NCBI RefSeq assembly: GCF_024139115.2
Contig: NC_085141.1
Location: forward strand, 167,978,908-168,042,907
Reading direction: 5' to 3'
Length of the DNA stretch: 64,000 nucleotides
Source: Armigeres subalbatus
Taxonomy: Eukaryota; Arthropoda; Insecta; Diptera; Culicidae
Shown: piece after piece, positions 33,183 to 44,343 of the stretch
Layout of the letters: each line of letters begins with the position of its first letter
Position numbering within the stretch: position 1 is the first letter of the stretch
Notes under the pieces: model-generated
What the model was told of the DNA's origin: nothing
The model's database searches: none
Seen by the model: the letters and a program-made list of their open reading frames with translations, nothing else
Program-made: the position numbers and the translations under genes

Positions 33183-34199
33183 GGGGAGGAGGTTCGGTTG
33201 AGGGCACCATTCGGTTATGGGCACCCCTATGTATCTTTTGACAGATGAGAGATGCTGTCATTCTGACAACCGTCATTTGTTTGCTATAATAGCATGATGT
33301 TTTGTGTTCAATATCAAACCGGATGGTTTTACACAGTAAATTTAATCTATTTAGATGCCCAATGTCGATTGCCATCAAACTTTTAGCGCGAAATTTATTT
33401 TCTTCACGTTCCAAAAAGGATGCGAAATTTGGATGTGGCCACCTTTATTGGTTCGGTTATGGGTAGCCTCATTTTATTGATAAATCGTTCAATATCATTT
33501 TAGTTGTCCCTTAACTTATTTTTTATAACGTTTTTATGCAGTTTTTATAATTATTTTGACATAATTATTCGAAATAATGAGTTTATTTAATATTTTTGTT
33601 CTTTGGGCATGTCTATTTATTATACACACTTTTTGGAACAAAGCGTTGACCGATTTGCTTGCAACAAGTTGCATTCGACGGGGAATGCTTTCCCATTGTT
33701 TCCTATTGAAAATTTGGTCAGATCGGATTATGGGATCAAAATTTATGACCAAAATATTTATTTTTAATGTACGAGAAAGGCACTATTGCCGCTAGGGCGA
33801 TTAATCAGGATTTTTTTTTGACTATGATGCATACCAATAAAACGTAAATTAATGAAAAATTAAACCCATTTACCTAAAGTGCTATTTTGGACCTTTCTTA
33901 TGTGATTTTTATTTCAACATCCTCCTTAATGCACCGAGGGAGGCCTCATCACTGCTAGGTGAATTGATTTGAGTTTTTTAGTGCCCACAACTGAACCACA
34001 AAATGAAAATGTCCAAAAGTGTCAAATTTTCTTAGTTGTCAATATTTTTTCCAAATCGATGAAATCATACTAATTTCTTTGCTAGTAGTAAGGTTATACG
34101 TCTAGCTTTCCATTGCTATGTAAATGTCGACATAAGATCAACCAGGGCCAAAGTTATGGACCAAACAAAAAAGAGTGCCCACAACCGAACCTCTTCCCC
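33183..34199. mobile_element. 1.0-kb TIR element with TA flanks
   Basis: The left end GGGGAGGAGGTTCGGTTG and the right end read in reverse (GGGGAAGAGGTTCGGTTG) match over about 25 bp, including GGGCAC. TA lies on both sides (33181-33182, 34200-34201). Internal GTTCGGTTATGGG (33450) and CCCACAACTGAACC (about 33984) are further copies of the terminal motif. It has no transposase ORF. The 33577-33812 segment inside it belongs to another dispersed family. Confidence 0.65.
33577..33812 (-). repeat. Copy of the GAGAAAGGC / GTCGAATGCAACTTGTTGCG dispersed element
   Basis: The minus strand contains CGTCGAATGCAACTTGTTGC (about 33666-33685). The plus strand ends GTACGAGAAAGGCACTATTG followed by a CTAGGGCGATTAATC block. 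Related pieces are at 34530-34600, 34690-34770, 34817-34920, 40960-41445 and 53065-53105. Confidence 0.6.
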
Positions 34200-34201
34200 T
34201 A

Positions 34202-35080
34202 CTATTTAATTGGTGAACTGTGCATATTTGTTGTTTCTCGGCCAGTCACTACTAGCAGCTAAGAAGTGTGCAATCAATCAAGCTAAGCTAAGCGCAGAAC
34301 AAAATCTGAATCAACTTGAAACAATCTAATTGATCTTTGTTTACGAGTGCAGACCTAAAACCCTAAAACTTGATTCTAGGGATTATGCTGAGAACCCATT
34401 CTAGTCTATGCATCATAAAGGGCATGTGCCATATTTGAAACAGTTTGATTGATCTCTGGTTCGATTATTCTCAAAGTAACCAGTTTAGGGTAAGTGTATT
34501 AAAAGTGAACTAGCCCATAATCTGTTGTTTAATTTTCAATAGAAAACAATGAGACAGGAGTTCGCGTCGAAAGAAATTTGTTGCGAGTAAATCGGTTGAG
34601 AGAAAGTGCATTAAAAGTGAGCTAGACGTTCTTACGCGCTTTTTTAAAACACAAAGTATTTTCGCCATAATTTATGAGCTTCTAGTTCGATCTGTCAAAT
34701 TTTCAAAAGGAACTTATAGGACAGGATTCCGCGTCGAACACAACTTGTTGCGAGTAATTGGTTGGGGGTAAGTGCATCAAAAGTGAGCTAACACACTCAC
34801 ATATATCATCTCAGGCCGTCGAGCTGAGTCGATTCGTATATAACACTATGGGTCTTCGGGGGTTTCTATAAAAAGTTTGATTTAGGAGCGAACATAGAGC
34901 CTTTACCTTTATATACGAGAATGGCAAAACGAGAATTACCAACTTTGAGAATAATGTCTCAAAGTTTGATTTCAGTTTAAAACCCTTTTGGAAATTAACG
35001 AAATTAAAAAAAAAATATAGGCCAATTCCAGCGCTTAATGAGGGAAATAAAATCAGAAGTTCAAGAGTGCACATAATTTT
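34202..35080 (+). repeat. Degenerate copies of the same dispersed element family
   Basis: TTGTTGCGAGTAA occurs at about 34580 and 34745, each preceded by a CGCGTCGAA block and followed by a GGTTG...AAGTGCAT block, so the unit is duplicated locally. 34817-34920 (GTCGAGCTGAGTCGATT, TATATAACACTATGGGTC) matches 41330-41410. No gene is seen. Confidence 0.6.
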
Positions 35081-35334
35081 AGTGTAGGTCTGACTAGTTA
35101 ATAGTTAGTGTAGGTCTGAGGATCAGGTTACACGAAGCTTCGAAGACATGTTTTTTCCCAAGAGAATGTTTTTGACTTTTCGATGGAACTAATTCGGATG
35201 AAGTAAGATCTATTACTCAAAAATTTAAAAACATGATGGTATTTTCTACATACTTTCTGAGAGCTCTTTATGATTTTTGGTTAATTTATTTAACAAATGT
35301 TTTCAATTGGCATACTTTCCAGATAAATGGGAAA

Positions 35335-36190
35335 TAGCCAAAGTTGTCGACTGGAGTTGCTCTTATTGATATAGAGAAAGTATTTGACTGTGTTTGGCAT
35401 GGAAGTTTAATTGTAAAATTGATGAATTTCAATTATCTTCTGTACATTATTACACTGATTTATCAGTTCGCTCACTGCAGGTAAACTATCAGAATTAGAA
35501 ATCTGATAGCTTGCCTGTAAGAGCTGGTGTTCCCCAATACAGCATACTGGCGGCCAAATTGTATAGCATTTTTACTTTCCTGATTCACCATCAGGATCTC
35601 AGAAGTCTTTGTTTGCAGATGACACGGGCCTTTTCGCCAAAGGGCGAAGCCTTTATGTCATTTGTAGTAAATTGCAAAAAAGTTTGAATATATTTCCACT
35701 TACTTGCAAAAATGGAAAATTTCCCTGAATGTTTCCAAAACTCAGCTTATAATTTTCCCACATAATCCCAGAGCTTCTTATTTGAAACCTTCTAGCAGAT
35801 ATATTGTCGCTATGAATGGGGTTCCAATAAATTGGCCTAGTGAAGCTAAATATTTAGGACTTCTGCTAGATCAAAAATTAACTTTTAAAAATCCATTGAA
35901 GGCATTCAAACCAAAATTTAACAAATATATTATGTGGATACTTATAGACAGAAAATCAAAACTTTGTCTTAAGTGCAAATTTTTGATTTACAAAACTATT
36001 TTTTAGACCAGCCAAGTTGTATGCTCTGCCAATATGAACTAGTTGCTCAATACCAGAAAGAAGGCACTTCAGAGGATTCAAAATGAAATATTGTGAATGA
36101 TTCTGAAGTTGCCTCCCTGATAGTATCAATGAAATTCTAATATTGAGATATTGTAACAAATATCCAATAAAATAATTTCCAATTTCAACA
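35335..36190 (+). pseudogene. Juan-type (Jockey clade) retrotransposon RT fragment
   Basis: Two frames spell the second half of a Jockey-clade RT: TGVALIDIEKVFDCVWHG, VRAGVPQ, SLFADDTGLFAKGRSLYVIC (catalytic FADD), KTQLIIFPHNPRASYLKPSS, VPINWPSEAKYLGLLLDQKL, and TRKKALQRIQN near the end. The set matches mosquito Juan elements. Frameshifts, internal deletions (for example after GVPQ) and stops (36004, about 36093) make it dead. Both ends are truncated. A second fragment of the same family lies at 38085-39105 in the opposite orientation. Confidence 0.85.
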
Positions 36191-36997
36191 GTTTTGCTCC
36201 CAACAAATTCCCAGGGGAGGATGGGATTTATCCCGTTGTTTTGTGCTTTGTGCGGTTATACAACACTTTGCTTTTTTCATTTGTTATACCTTTTGCTATA
36301 GGAAAACTTGAAATAGACGTACCTAGGATACTACGTTGGGTTTGCAAATCAGCACTATTTAAATATCGAAATTATTACTCTTTGGTGAAGCAAACGGCGG
36401 CAGCACCGTGCTACGAAACTATTGGCGCACACCTCTAATTTAGTGCTTTTTATTCGCGGGTACATGATCATCAAATTTCAAACAAATTGTACGTACGTAT
36501 GATTTGCTCGCATCTTCTGGTAAAGCATTTGCTTGAATTTCATTTTAACAACTCTCTGTCGGCTACTATTATGTCTTTTTTTTGACTAGCTTTTAACGAC
36601 TCATCTTCCGAAATTCATATTATTTCTGACTATGAGAGTAGTGCCCAACCTTTCAATTTAACCCCTTACTAAAATATGTGTCTCATTCACTGTTAATTCG
36701 AAATTGAATAACAAGCATCTTTGTTATAGTTATACATTGTGTGGGAGTTGGAAAAACTGTGTAAATGTCATCTTCAATAAACGTATTTTTGCTCGAATTT
36801 GGAACCTACTGATTCATCAACATCATAGCAATTTGAACGTTTAATTAACATATAAATGATTTTGTTTTCCAATATAAACCATGCCAAATTTACAACTGCT
36901 ACTGAAGATGCATTTCTCGATTTAAATCTTTGGCTGTTATAAAACGTGTAACCCGAGAAAAAAATATTACAAGAGTTAATACATTACTTGAGATGAT
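36191..36997. other. No supportable gene
   Basis: AT-rich sequence. The open frame at 36241-36438 has no recognisable motif. Confidence 0.4.
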
Positions 36998-37388
36998 CAT
37001 TATTAATCTATTAAAATTTATCAGTGAGTACAACATCCTAAGCTCAAAGTAAAGAGAGAGCGCAGCCTGTCTTGGTAAGGGTAGTCACCATGCTACTACC
37101 CTAAGCAGCACAAGATGGACACAAATGGTTGCAGCAACTTGATTGTGACAGAATCTGGTCGCATATAAGTTGAAGTAACCTATGTGGAACATGTGTGCTG
37201 CTAGGGACCCAAGCCGTTCCGGGGTAGACGTTAGGCGTTAGACTTAAATTTCAATTTCTGTTTGCTTCATACTCGACGCTCGTTTGCGACACTTATTCAT
37301 ACTGTTCTTCATTGTTGCGCTCCCTCTTTACTTTGAGCTTTAGACGTTGTACTCACCGATAAATGCCAATAAATCAATAATAATTGAG
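36998..37388. mobile_element. MITE with about 70-bp terminal inverted repeats
   Basis: CAGTGAGTACAACATCCTAA and AGCTCAAAGTAAAGAG at 37022-37054 are inverted at 37320-37360. The interior 37094-37215 (GGTTGCAGCAACTTG, CTGGTCGCATATAAG) is related to part of the SINE-like unit at 22325-22440. No ORF. Confidence 0.7.
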
Positions 37389-37559
37389 TCATGTACGTTG
37401 ATCAAAAAAACTTTCCCAATTACTTGAGATGCCCTAACCTTCAACAAAAAACCAGAAGGATTATAAACATGAAGTGTGAGGAAAATCAGCAGAGATTCAA
37501 AATTTACGCGGACATCAATTTGAAATTTGAATCTGAAACATGCATTTTTTCAGTATGCC

Positions 37560-37975
37560 GTTCTCAATGGTATCATTTGGGCATTCTCTCTTCTTTCTTA
37601 ATCCTTCTTTCATTTTTCTATTTTTCTTGCATTTTCCTCTATCCTCTTTCCTTTTTCTTTCTTATTTCTTAATTTTTCCTTCTTCTTCCTCCCTTTTCCT
37701 TTCTCTGTCTTCTTTTTTCTTTCTTCTTCTGCCATTTACTTTTTTTTTGTTTCTCCCTTCTTCCTCTTCCATCTTTGTCTTCTTTCTTCCTTCCTTCTTT
37801 CTTACATCTCCCTCCTCACTTCCCAACTTTACCATTCTCATTTTTCGTTTCTCACAACTCACTTCTTATTCCTCACTTCTCATTCCTCTTTCCTGCCATC
37901 TTACTTCCCACCTCTCACTTTTTACTTCTCACTGCTCATTTCGTACTCCCACTTCTCTCTTTTTTTATTACATTT
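37560..37975. repeat. Polypyrimidine tract grading into CTCACTTCTCA repeats
   Basis: Over 400 bases are almost only C and T on the plus strand, first TTCTTTC-like and then CTCACTTCTCATT-like. The second half is the complement of the AGTGAGAA unit at 32399-32690. The long leucine/serine/phenylalanine open frames here are compositional artefacts. Confidence 0.85.
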
Positions 37976-38084
37976 TAATTGGTTCTGGCAGTTAGAATTT
38001 TTACTCTGGTTGAATTGAACCATGTAGGAATTACAATGTTTTAAACATAAACTAAACTTAACCTAATTTATACTAAGGGTACAA

Positions 38085-39105
38085 GGAGCTAATCGTTGCA
38101 ATAGAAGATTAAAACGATATTTGTCTAAAATTGGAAATTGTTTTATTGGACATTTGTTGCAATGTCTCAATATTAGAAATTCTATGAAGTTCATTGGTAC
38201 TATACCACGGTACTGCAACTAGTCCATATTGGCACAGCATACAATACGGCTGGTCTAAAAATTTGTTTGTAAATCAAAAATTTTATTTTCTGTTTATAAG
38301 TGGATAAAGATACTATTTGATATATTTGTTGCATTTGGCTTGAGGGCCCTCAATGTGATTTTTAAAAGTTAATTTTTGATCTAGCAGAAGTCCCAAATAT
38401 TTAGCTTCGCTAGACCAATTAATTAGAAAAACATTCATAGTGATAATATGTCTGCTAGAAACACATTCATAGTGACAATAAGTCTAGGAGGTGGATGGGG
38501 GTTCAAATCTGTTTTTTTTTGCGTTATGTATGCTGCCAGTATGCTGCCTTGGGGAACACCAGCACTTATAGGTAGTCTATAAGATTTCGAATTTTGATAG
38601 TTTACCTGCAGTGGGCGATCTTATAAACAATTTTGAATCAGTTTGATAATGTACAGAGGAAAATTCATCAATTTTACAATCAAACCGTCATGCCAAACAC
38701 TGTCAAATGATTTTTTTCATATCAAGAAGAGCAACTCCAGTTGAATATTCTGCAGATTTGTTGACTCGAACTAAATTCGTAACTCTTAATAACTGATTAT
38801 TGGTTGAATGCCCATGGCGAAAACCAAATTGCTCATTAGCAAAAATTTAATTGTCATTAATATGAATCATCATTCTATTTGAAATAATCTTTTCAAACTG
38901 TTTTGCTTATTGAAAAAAGCAAACTGATTGGGCGATAACTAGAAGCCTCAGCTGGATTTTTGTCCGGCTTCAAAATTGGAAAAACCTTGGCGTTTTTCCA
39001 TTTATCAAGGTATGCCAATTCCAAACATTTGTTAAATGAATTAATCAAAAAGGAAAAAGAGCTCTCAGGAAGTTTTTGACGTAAACTACGTCTAAGGGGA
39101 AGACT
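38085..39105 (-). pseudogene. Juan-type (Jockey clade) retrotransposon RT fragment, inverted relative to 35335-36190
   Basis: On the minus strand the frames read INSFNKCLELAYLDKWKNAK, FPILKPDKNPAEASSYRPIS, LLFSISKQFEKIISNRM, ANEQFGFRHGHSTNNQLLRV, STGVALLDMKK, NWSSEAKYLGLLLDQKLTFK and WYSTNELHRISNIETLQQ. This is Jockey-clade RT, and it shares KYLGLLLDQKLTFK with the plus-strand fragment. It covers more of the N-terminal RT than that fragment. Many stops and frame changes are present and the ADD-box segment is lost in a deletion near 38500. Confidence 0.8.
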
Positions 39106-39470
39106 CGGATACAGGGTGACAAATGAAAATTTCCAAATTCGAGACCGTCACGAAATCATGTGAGATTTTGAACTTTAATAGCTCCTTTATCTTCCGATGG
39201 ATTTTTGAGATTTATAGATCAATCGACTCGAAAATTCTCTATCAATTTGTCAATTTTATTGAACCTTTGGGTTATGAACGTGAAAATAGGGTATCGGATC
39301 ATTTTGGCAGCACCTCTTTTCTTGTCCGCAAGAGTCTCGTTTCGACCGTCGCCGTTCAGTGCGGTTGGCTTTTTGACTCTGCTTTTTGTGCGGTGTTTCG
39401 CACAAAAAGTAGAACAATGGAGCCGAACCAGTGACCGCGGTCGAAACAAATGTAACAAAAATGCGTAATG
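39106..39470. other. Unassigned; holds a short hairpin at 39382-39409
   Basis: CTTTTTGTGCG (39382-39392) and CGCACAAAAAG (39399-39409) form an 11-bp perfect stem with a 6-base loop. The open frames across this stretch lack recognisable motifs. Confidence 0.5.
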
Positions 39471-39870
39471 GAACGTACACACGGTCAAGCAGTTTGACCA
39501 ACATTGACTCCACCTCTCGTTTAATCAAACATCCATCAAGTTTTACCAACAGCGACACGAACAATCAATTTATTCGACCAACACTATCACACACGAACGA
39601 CCGAAGCGCCAACTTGAGCACCAACCACCAAAAAATATATGGGGGTTTGTGCAACTTCACTACAAACGCTCAAACATATTCGACGAACCTTGACTCCGCC
39701 CCCGACAACTCAAACCAAAATCAAACCGTTTTAATTTTTTCCAACCGAGTTGCCAACTGTCAAATGGTTGTTCGAACAACTTCACACACGTTCAAACAAA
39801 GCAGCAACCGAAGCGTTTTCTTGGGGGCGGAGTCAATGTTCGTCAAACTGCTTGACTGGTGTGTACGTTG
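39471..39870. mobile_element. MITE with about 45-bp terminal inverted repeats
   Basis: The left end AACGTACACACGGTCAAGCA and the reversed right end (AACGTACACACCAGTCAAGC) match, and similarity continues through CAGTTTGAC.AACATTGACTC. Additional GACTCCGCCCC copies occur inside (39690, 39827). Flanks GCGTAATG and GCATAATG are a possible imperfect 8-bp duplication. The 149-aa open frame here is spurious. Confidence 0.75.
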
Positions 39871-40093
39871 CATAATGTAGTGCATGGTGTATAAAAAGTG
39901 ATGCAGATAGGGGCATGTTTGTGCAGGCATGAGACGATCAATTGTTATCAATGCCAATGCCCTTGCTAGTAATGCAATCATCGCAATGTAATTGCACAAA
40001 CATGTTTATATTAGAAAAGGACTTTGGAAAAATGTTGAGCATTTTTTTTTGCAAACTGAAAACTAATAAGGCCGTTACACAGATTTATTAAAA

Positions 40094-40735
40094 ACTAGCA
40101 GACCCGACGAACTTCGTTTCGTCTAAAATTGATTCATTCTCTGCTTAGTTCTCAAGTTATGTAGAAATTTCTGTTTCATTTGTATGGGAGCCTCCCTTTC
40201 CAAAGGAAGGAGGGGTCTCAAACTATCTTAAGGACCTTCCCCGGCGCTAAAAACCCTGCATACAAATTTTCACCCCGATCGGTTCAGTAGTTTCGGAGTC
40301 TATAAGGTTCAGACAGACAGAAATTCATTTTTATGTATATAGATTATCAAGGTCTACTGGTCTCCGCAAAGTCAAGAGGGAGGGGGTAATCTTCTTCTTC
40401 TTCTACTGAATCGAGCGGCGTGAAAATTTGAATGCAGAGGTTTTTGGGCCGGGGAAGATTCTTAAGATGGTTCGAGACCCCTCTCCTCTTTGAAACCTGG
40501 CTCCTATACAAATGAAACAACAATTTCATCACAACTCGAGATCAAGCAAATGGAACCAAATCTGGCGTGTGGAGGTTTTGGAAGGAAAGATATGTTTCTG
40601 TGATGGTTTGCAACGCCTCCCCCTTCTGGAAAGGAGGGCTCCCATACAAATGAACCAAAAATTTCTGCATAACTCGAGAACTAATCAGAGAATAAATCAA
40701 TTTTAGACGAAACAAAGTTCGTCAGGTCTGCTAGT
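40094..40735. mobile_element. Foldback element with about 110-bp arms
   Basis: It starts ACTAGCAGACCCGACGAACT and ends with the inverted counterpart (AGTTCGTCAGGTCTGCTAGT, counting T/C differences). Both arms carry GTTTCGTCTAAAATTGATT and CATTTGTATGGGAGCC. The centre has GGTTCAGACAGACAG and a TTTTTATGTATATAGAT block. This resembles a repeat unit known from many insects, but I do not assign a superfamily. Confidence 0.75.
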
Positions 40736-40959
40736 AAAAATAAATAATAAAATGGAAAAAACTCGGATTTGGTAAAGAATGTTTTGAAAGTTCTCAAAAT
40801 GTACCGGATTTTTTTTTGTTGCCCCTCAAATTGTTATTTTTGAACAAAACAATCCGAAGGGGGATGGGGGGGGGGATATTTTAAAAACAAAAGGAGCCAC
40901 TAACATCCATTATAGTGGCGTGGACCATAACTACATAATTTGTAAAAAAAAAAAACCAG

Positions 40960-41445
40960 ATTAATCCACCTAGCAGTGATGATGCCTTTCTCGTGCATTA
41001 TAAAATATATTGAAAAAATCACATTAGAAAGGTCAAAAAAGCTCTTTGGGGGAATAGATCACATTTTTTCGATCATTTTTAATATTTTTGCCTTGCCACC
41101 ATTCAAAAAAATTGTTCTTTGAATTTTCAAGGGGGACCTTTGGGGAAAAACAATGATTTTTCAATAATTCCGAAAAGCAATGATCGGGCCCATTTCCAAT
41201 AGCAAACAATTCCCCGTCGAATGCAACTTGTTGCGAGTAAATCGGATAATTCTAAGTTCTAAAAAGTGTGCCTACAAAATTTGTACACATACACACACAC
41301 ATACACAAAAAACAGACGTCACCTCAGTTTGTCGAGCTGAGTCGATCGGTATATAACACTATGGGTCTCCGGGCCTTCTATCAAGTTTTTTTTAGCAATC
41401 ATATAGCCTTTCGGTACAACTTTGTTGTACGAGAAAGGAAAAAAT
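40960..41445 (+). repeat. Dispersed element with CCTTTCTCG / CGAGAAAGG ends
   Basis: It begins with a GATTAATCCACCTAGCAGTG block and TGCCTTTCTCGTGC, and ends GTTGTACGAGAAAGG, so the ends are inverted. Inside are CCCCGTCGAATGCAACTTGT (41210) and GTCGAGCTGAGTCGATCGGT with TATATAACACTATGGGTCTC (41330-41375). Related pieces are at 33577-33812, 34530-34920 and 53065-53105. It looks like a very abundant mosquito family whose name I cannot confirm. Confidence 0.65.
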
Positions 41446-42465
41446 GCATATGTTACAAATATGCGATCGTGCGGTAGTACAATGATTAGCGATAGTAAAT
41501 ACAATGATTAGCGCAACGGCGCGTTTTGAAAATACATATGGATTAAAATTCGATATGTTTCCAACTTTCCTGATTCCCACGTAGTGTTTTTCACCAATGT
41601 AATATTAAAGTTCAATAATACTACATAGTTGTATGTCATACATTGATTTTGCATCCCTTTGTGTAATAATTGTACAAGTACATTTGTGAAAATGAAACCA
41701 ACAATTCACATAAATATAAATGAAAAAAAGCCGTATAATATGGAAATAAGGAGGTGTATGAAAACGAACGTTATGTTCAAATCACCCATATGCCCAAACT
41801 ACACCATCATTCCACCCAAACCAGCCAAACCACCCAAACCAAAAAGCAGTTAGCCTTAATGACACGCCTCTTCTTTCCTTCCAAAGCATGAAACAAAATG
41901 GCAGCAAACGTAACGAGCGCACGAGAAAGCATGTACGTAGGTATGCGATTTTTATTTCCAACGACGAAACTTTTACAGCTGTGTTGAGGCGAGCGGATGA
42001 AGTCATCGGCTTCGGGTCTCTAGCGCGTGTGTGTTCGTCCATTAGTTTTCGTGTTCCACATTTGAAGCTTTGGAAAACTTTGCTTGAGAGGTTAGCATCA
42101 TCAATAAACCACGAAAGAAGCAACACAAACATTCATGCTGTCAGTTATATACACGGTGCGAAATTTATTCACCGCATGCAGAAATGCTACACCCTTAATT
42201 TGTTTTACTCAATATTGTGCGGTTACTTGCTAAGTTTTTTTTAAACTTTATTAAGTGTTATTTTAATCTCCAGATTATGTTCAACACCGTACTTGCTAAA
42301 TGGACACGGTCGGTTAAAGTAGCTGTTTCTTAAATAGTTCGTTAAAGTAGTCGCTAGTTGGTTTGAGCGAGACAGAGTATATGTCAAAAAAAATTAACCA
42401 GCAATCTGCGGTGTATTGTTCGAAATGAACGTTTATCAGCAATGGACTTTCTGCTGTACTATAGA
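41446..42465. other. No supportable gene
   Basis: The open frames at 41659-41853 (proline/lysine-rich end) and 41888-42244 (118 codons, ATG) lack recognisable domains. CCACCCAAACCAGCCAAACC-like sequence at 41810-41840 resembles the complement of the TTTGG satellite, but is too short to classify. Confidence 0.4.
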
Positions 42466-42537
42466 TCTCGCATAATTTATCAAAAGGACCTAAGCAACAT
42501 TTTTTTCATGAATTAATTTGAGTACTGCAATCAACAG
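42466..42537 (-). repeat. Inverted copy of the repeat at 48603-48722
   Basis: The minus strand reads TTGATTGCAGTACTCAAATT, a TTCATGAAAAAAATG block, TTAGGTCCTTTTGA and TATGCGAGA, as at 48603-48722. Confidence 0.65.
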
Positions 42538-42863
42538 AACAACATGAAAGCTATTGCGATTCTTTTCTAAAATTAGCATACTGGCTCACCAGTTACGCGC
42601 CGGGTCCCATGCAGCCCCCTGAAACGGCTGTCATCTGCATACAATTTGATTGAAGCCGAAAACTTGGTGCTAAACTTGGTGCTAGCTGTCAAGCTGTGGC
42701 TTTAAGCACGGAACACAGTGACGCATGCGACAATATCGCTCGAGGAGAGTTTTAATTCGAATAAAAAATAAAGAAACAGTTTTTTTAAGCGCACCATCTA
42801 AAATATGTTCCATAAATGTATTGCAATTATCTCTATAGCTGATTCGTTAATTTCAGATACACA

Positions 42864-43071
42864 CACACTTAACTCATTTCACAGTATTCGGTAAATTTTA
42901 CCGAAATCTCAACAGCAGATCTGTTCGGTAATTATTTTACAGATTTTTTGTAATTTTTTCCATTGTTCAACTGTCAAAATCACCGAAAATCAGTAAAATT
43001 ATTTACCGAACAGTTCTGTTGTTGCGATTTCGGTAAAATTTTACCGAATTCGGCGATTTATTTTAAGTGTG
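42864..43071. mobile_element. 208-bp MITE
   Basis: CACACTTAA at the left and TTAAGTGTG at the right enclose arms of about 75 bp with TTCGGTAAATTTTACCGAA, ACAGCAGATCTGTTCGGTAA and their inverses. No ORF. No clear target duplication. Confidence 0.75.
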
Positions 43072-44335
43072 ATGTTTCGTTATAGCGCAAAAGTTATCAA
43101 CACTGTATTTGCCACAATAACAAATACCAAATTATTAATAATAACAAATTTGTCAAGTCTGCCTGATACCCATGTCGATATCTTAACGGTTTGATAGATG
43201 TGTGAAGGAATTTGACAAATATTTGACATTGTGATAAAGAGTGGGCCTTTAATTTGTAATGCATCGTTCTGTTAAAAAAAAAAACAATTTTTGCAAGTAG
43301 AAAAAATAAGACAATTAACCAATTAACTGATTGATCAGCAGTGATTTATTTTTCCTTCAAATTTAAGAACACTATTCTCGTTGGAATCTGACCCAAAATA
43401 AAAAAAAACGCTGGTATCTCCAGCAGTTTTCAGTTCATGTTTAAATTTTGTTTAAATAAATAAAATAATTATTTATTTTGCTGCTTAGAAATGCGGCAAA
43501 ATTGCAAAGTGCATTGATCCAAATTCTGTAGTTAAAATAACGTGTTCAATCGCCAAAACATACAAAATTTGAATCTCGTGATTCAATCTGCAGAAAAAAG
43601 AACAAAGCTGTGCAACAGTTTTGAGCTTTTGAATCTGAACTTAAATTAATCTGAGGCAGCTGTTCTCCCCCAGCATGTTTCAGATTCATATTAAAAATCA
43701 AATGCAGCAGAACAATTTGAATCACTACTAATCTGATTTTATTCTTAGGTTACTTAGGATTCTTAAGATTAACTCATAGTCGACAAAAATTTAAATGTTA
43801 CACATTTGCGACATGAGTAGTATGGTTAGGTTTCTCGTCAGTCCATTATGCTTCAAAAAACTATTATTCTGTCAACACACAAATGGTCCAGTTTAAAGCA
43901 TAATTTTATCCACAATGCGACATCCACTTCCAGTTGGATCAGATCAAATGTAAAGAAAAAAGGTTCCAATAGTGTTTCATAAAACACCTGTCGATGACAC
44001 GTACAATGACTAAGTAGATTAATTTATCTTAGTTTCGACGCCCACATTATAGTGAGCTCAAGTTTGTAACCAAAGAGCTAATGCGTCAAGATCAAATAGA
44101 TGAATTGAGTTCGTCAACTGAAAAGTAGGTGTGCTGTCTCATATCTCATAGAGGCAGTTCAATAATTATCGAATAACCCTGCTTGCAGAGCAAGATTACT
44201 TTTGATAGATTTACGTTTTAATGGTTTTGGGAGGTGCACCAGCCTTTTTTAAGACTGGGTATTTTTTAAATCTTCGAACTGGCACTTTCAAGTTTAGGGT
44301 AAATGTTGCATTTTGAACCCCTAGAGGAAGTGCTA
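43072..44335. other. No recognisable gene
   Basis: AT-rich sequence with poly-A/T runs. I see no ORF, RNA gene or clear repeat that can be supported. Confidence 0.4.
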
Positions 44336-44343
44336 CCCAATAT

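Noticed and set aside
37540..37995. A 151-codon leucine/serine/phenylalanine-rich frame that looks like a membrane protein
   Set aside because: It is the translation of a polypyrimidine tract; hydrophobicity follows from TTC/CTT/TCC codons.
41888..42244. 118-codon plus-strand ORF that could be a small host gene
   Set aside because: No recognisable domain, no splice or conservation evidence, and chance frames of this size are expected.
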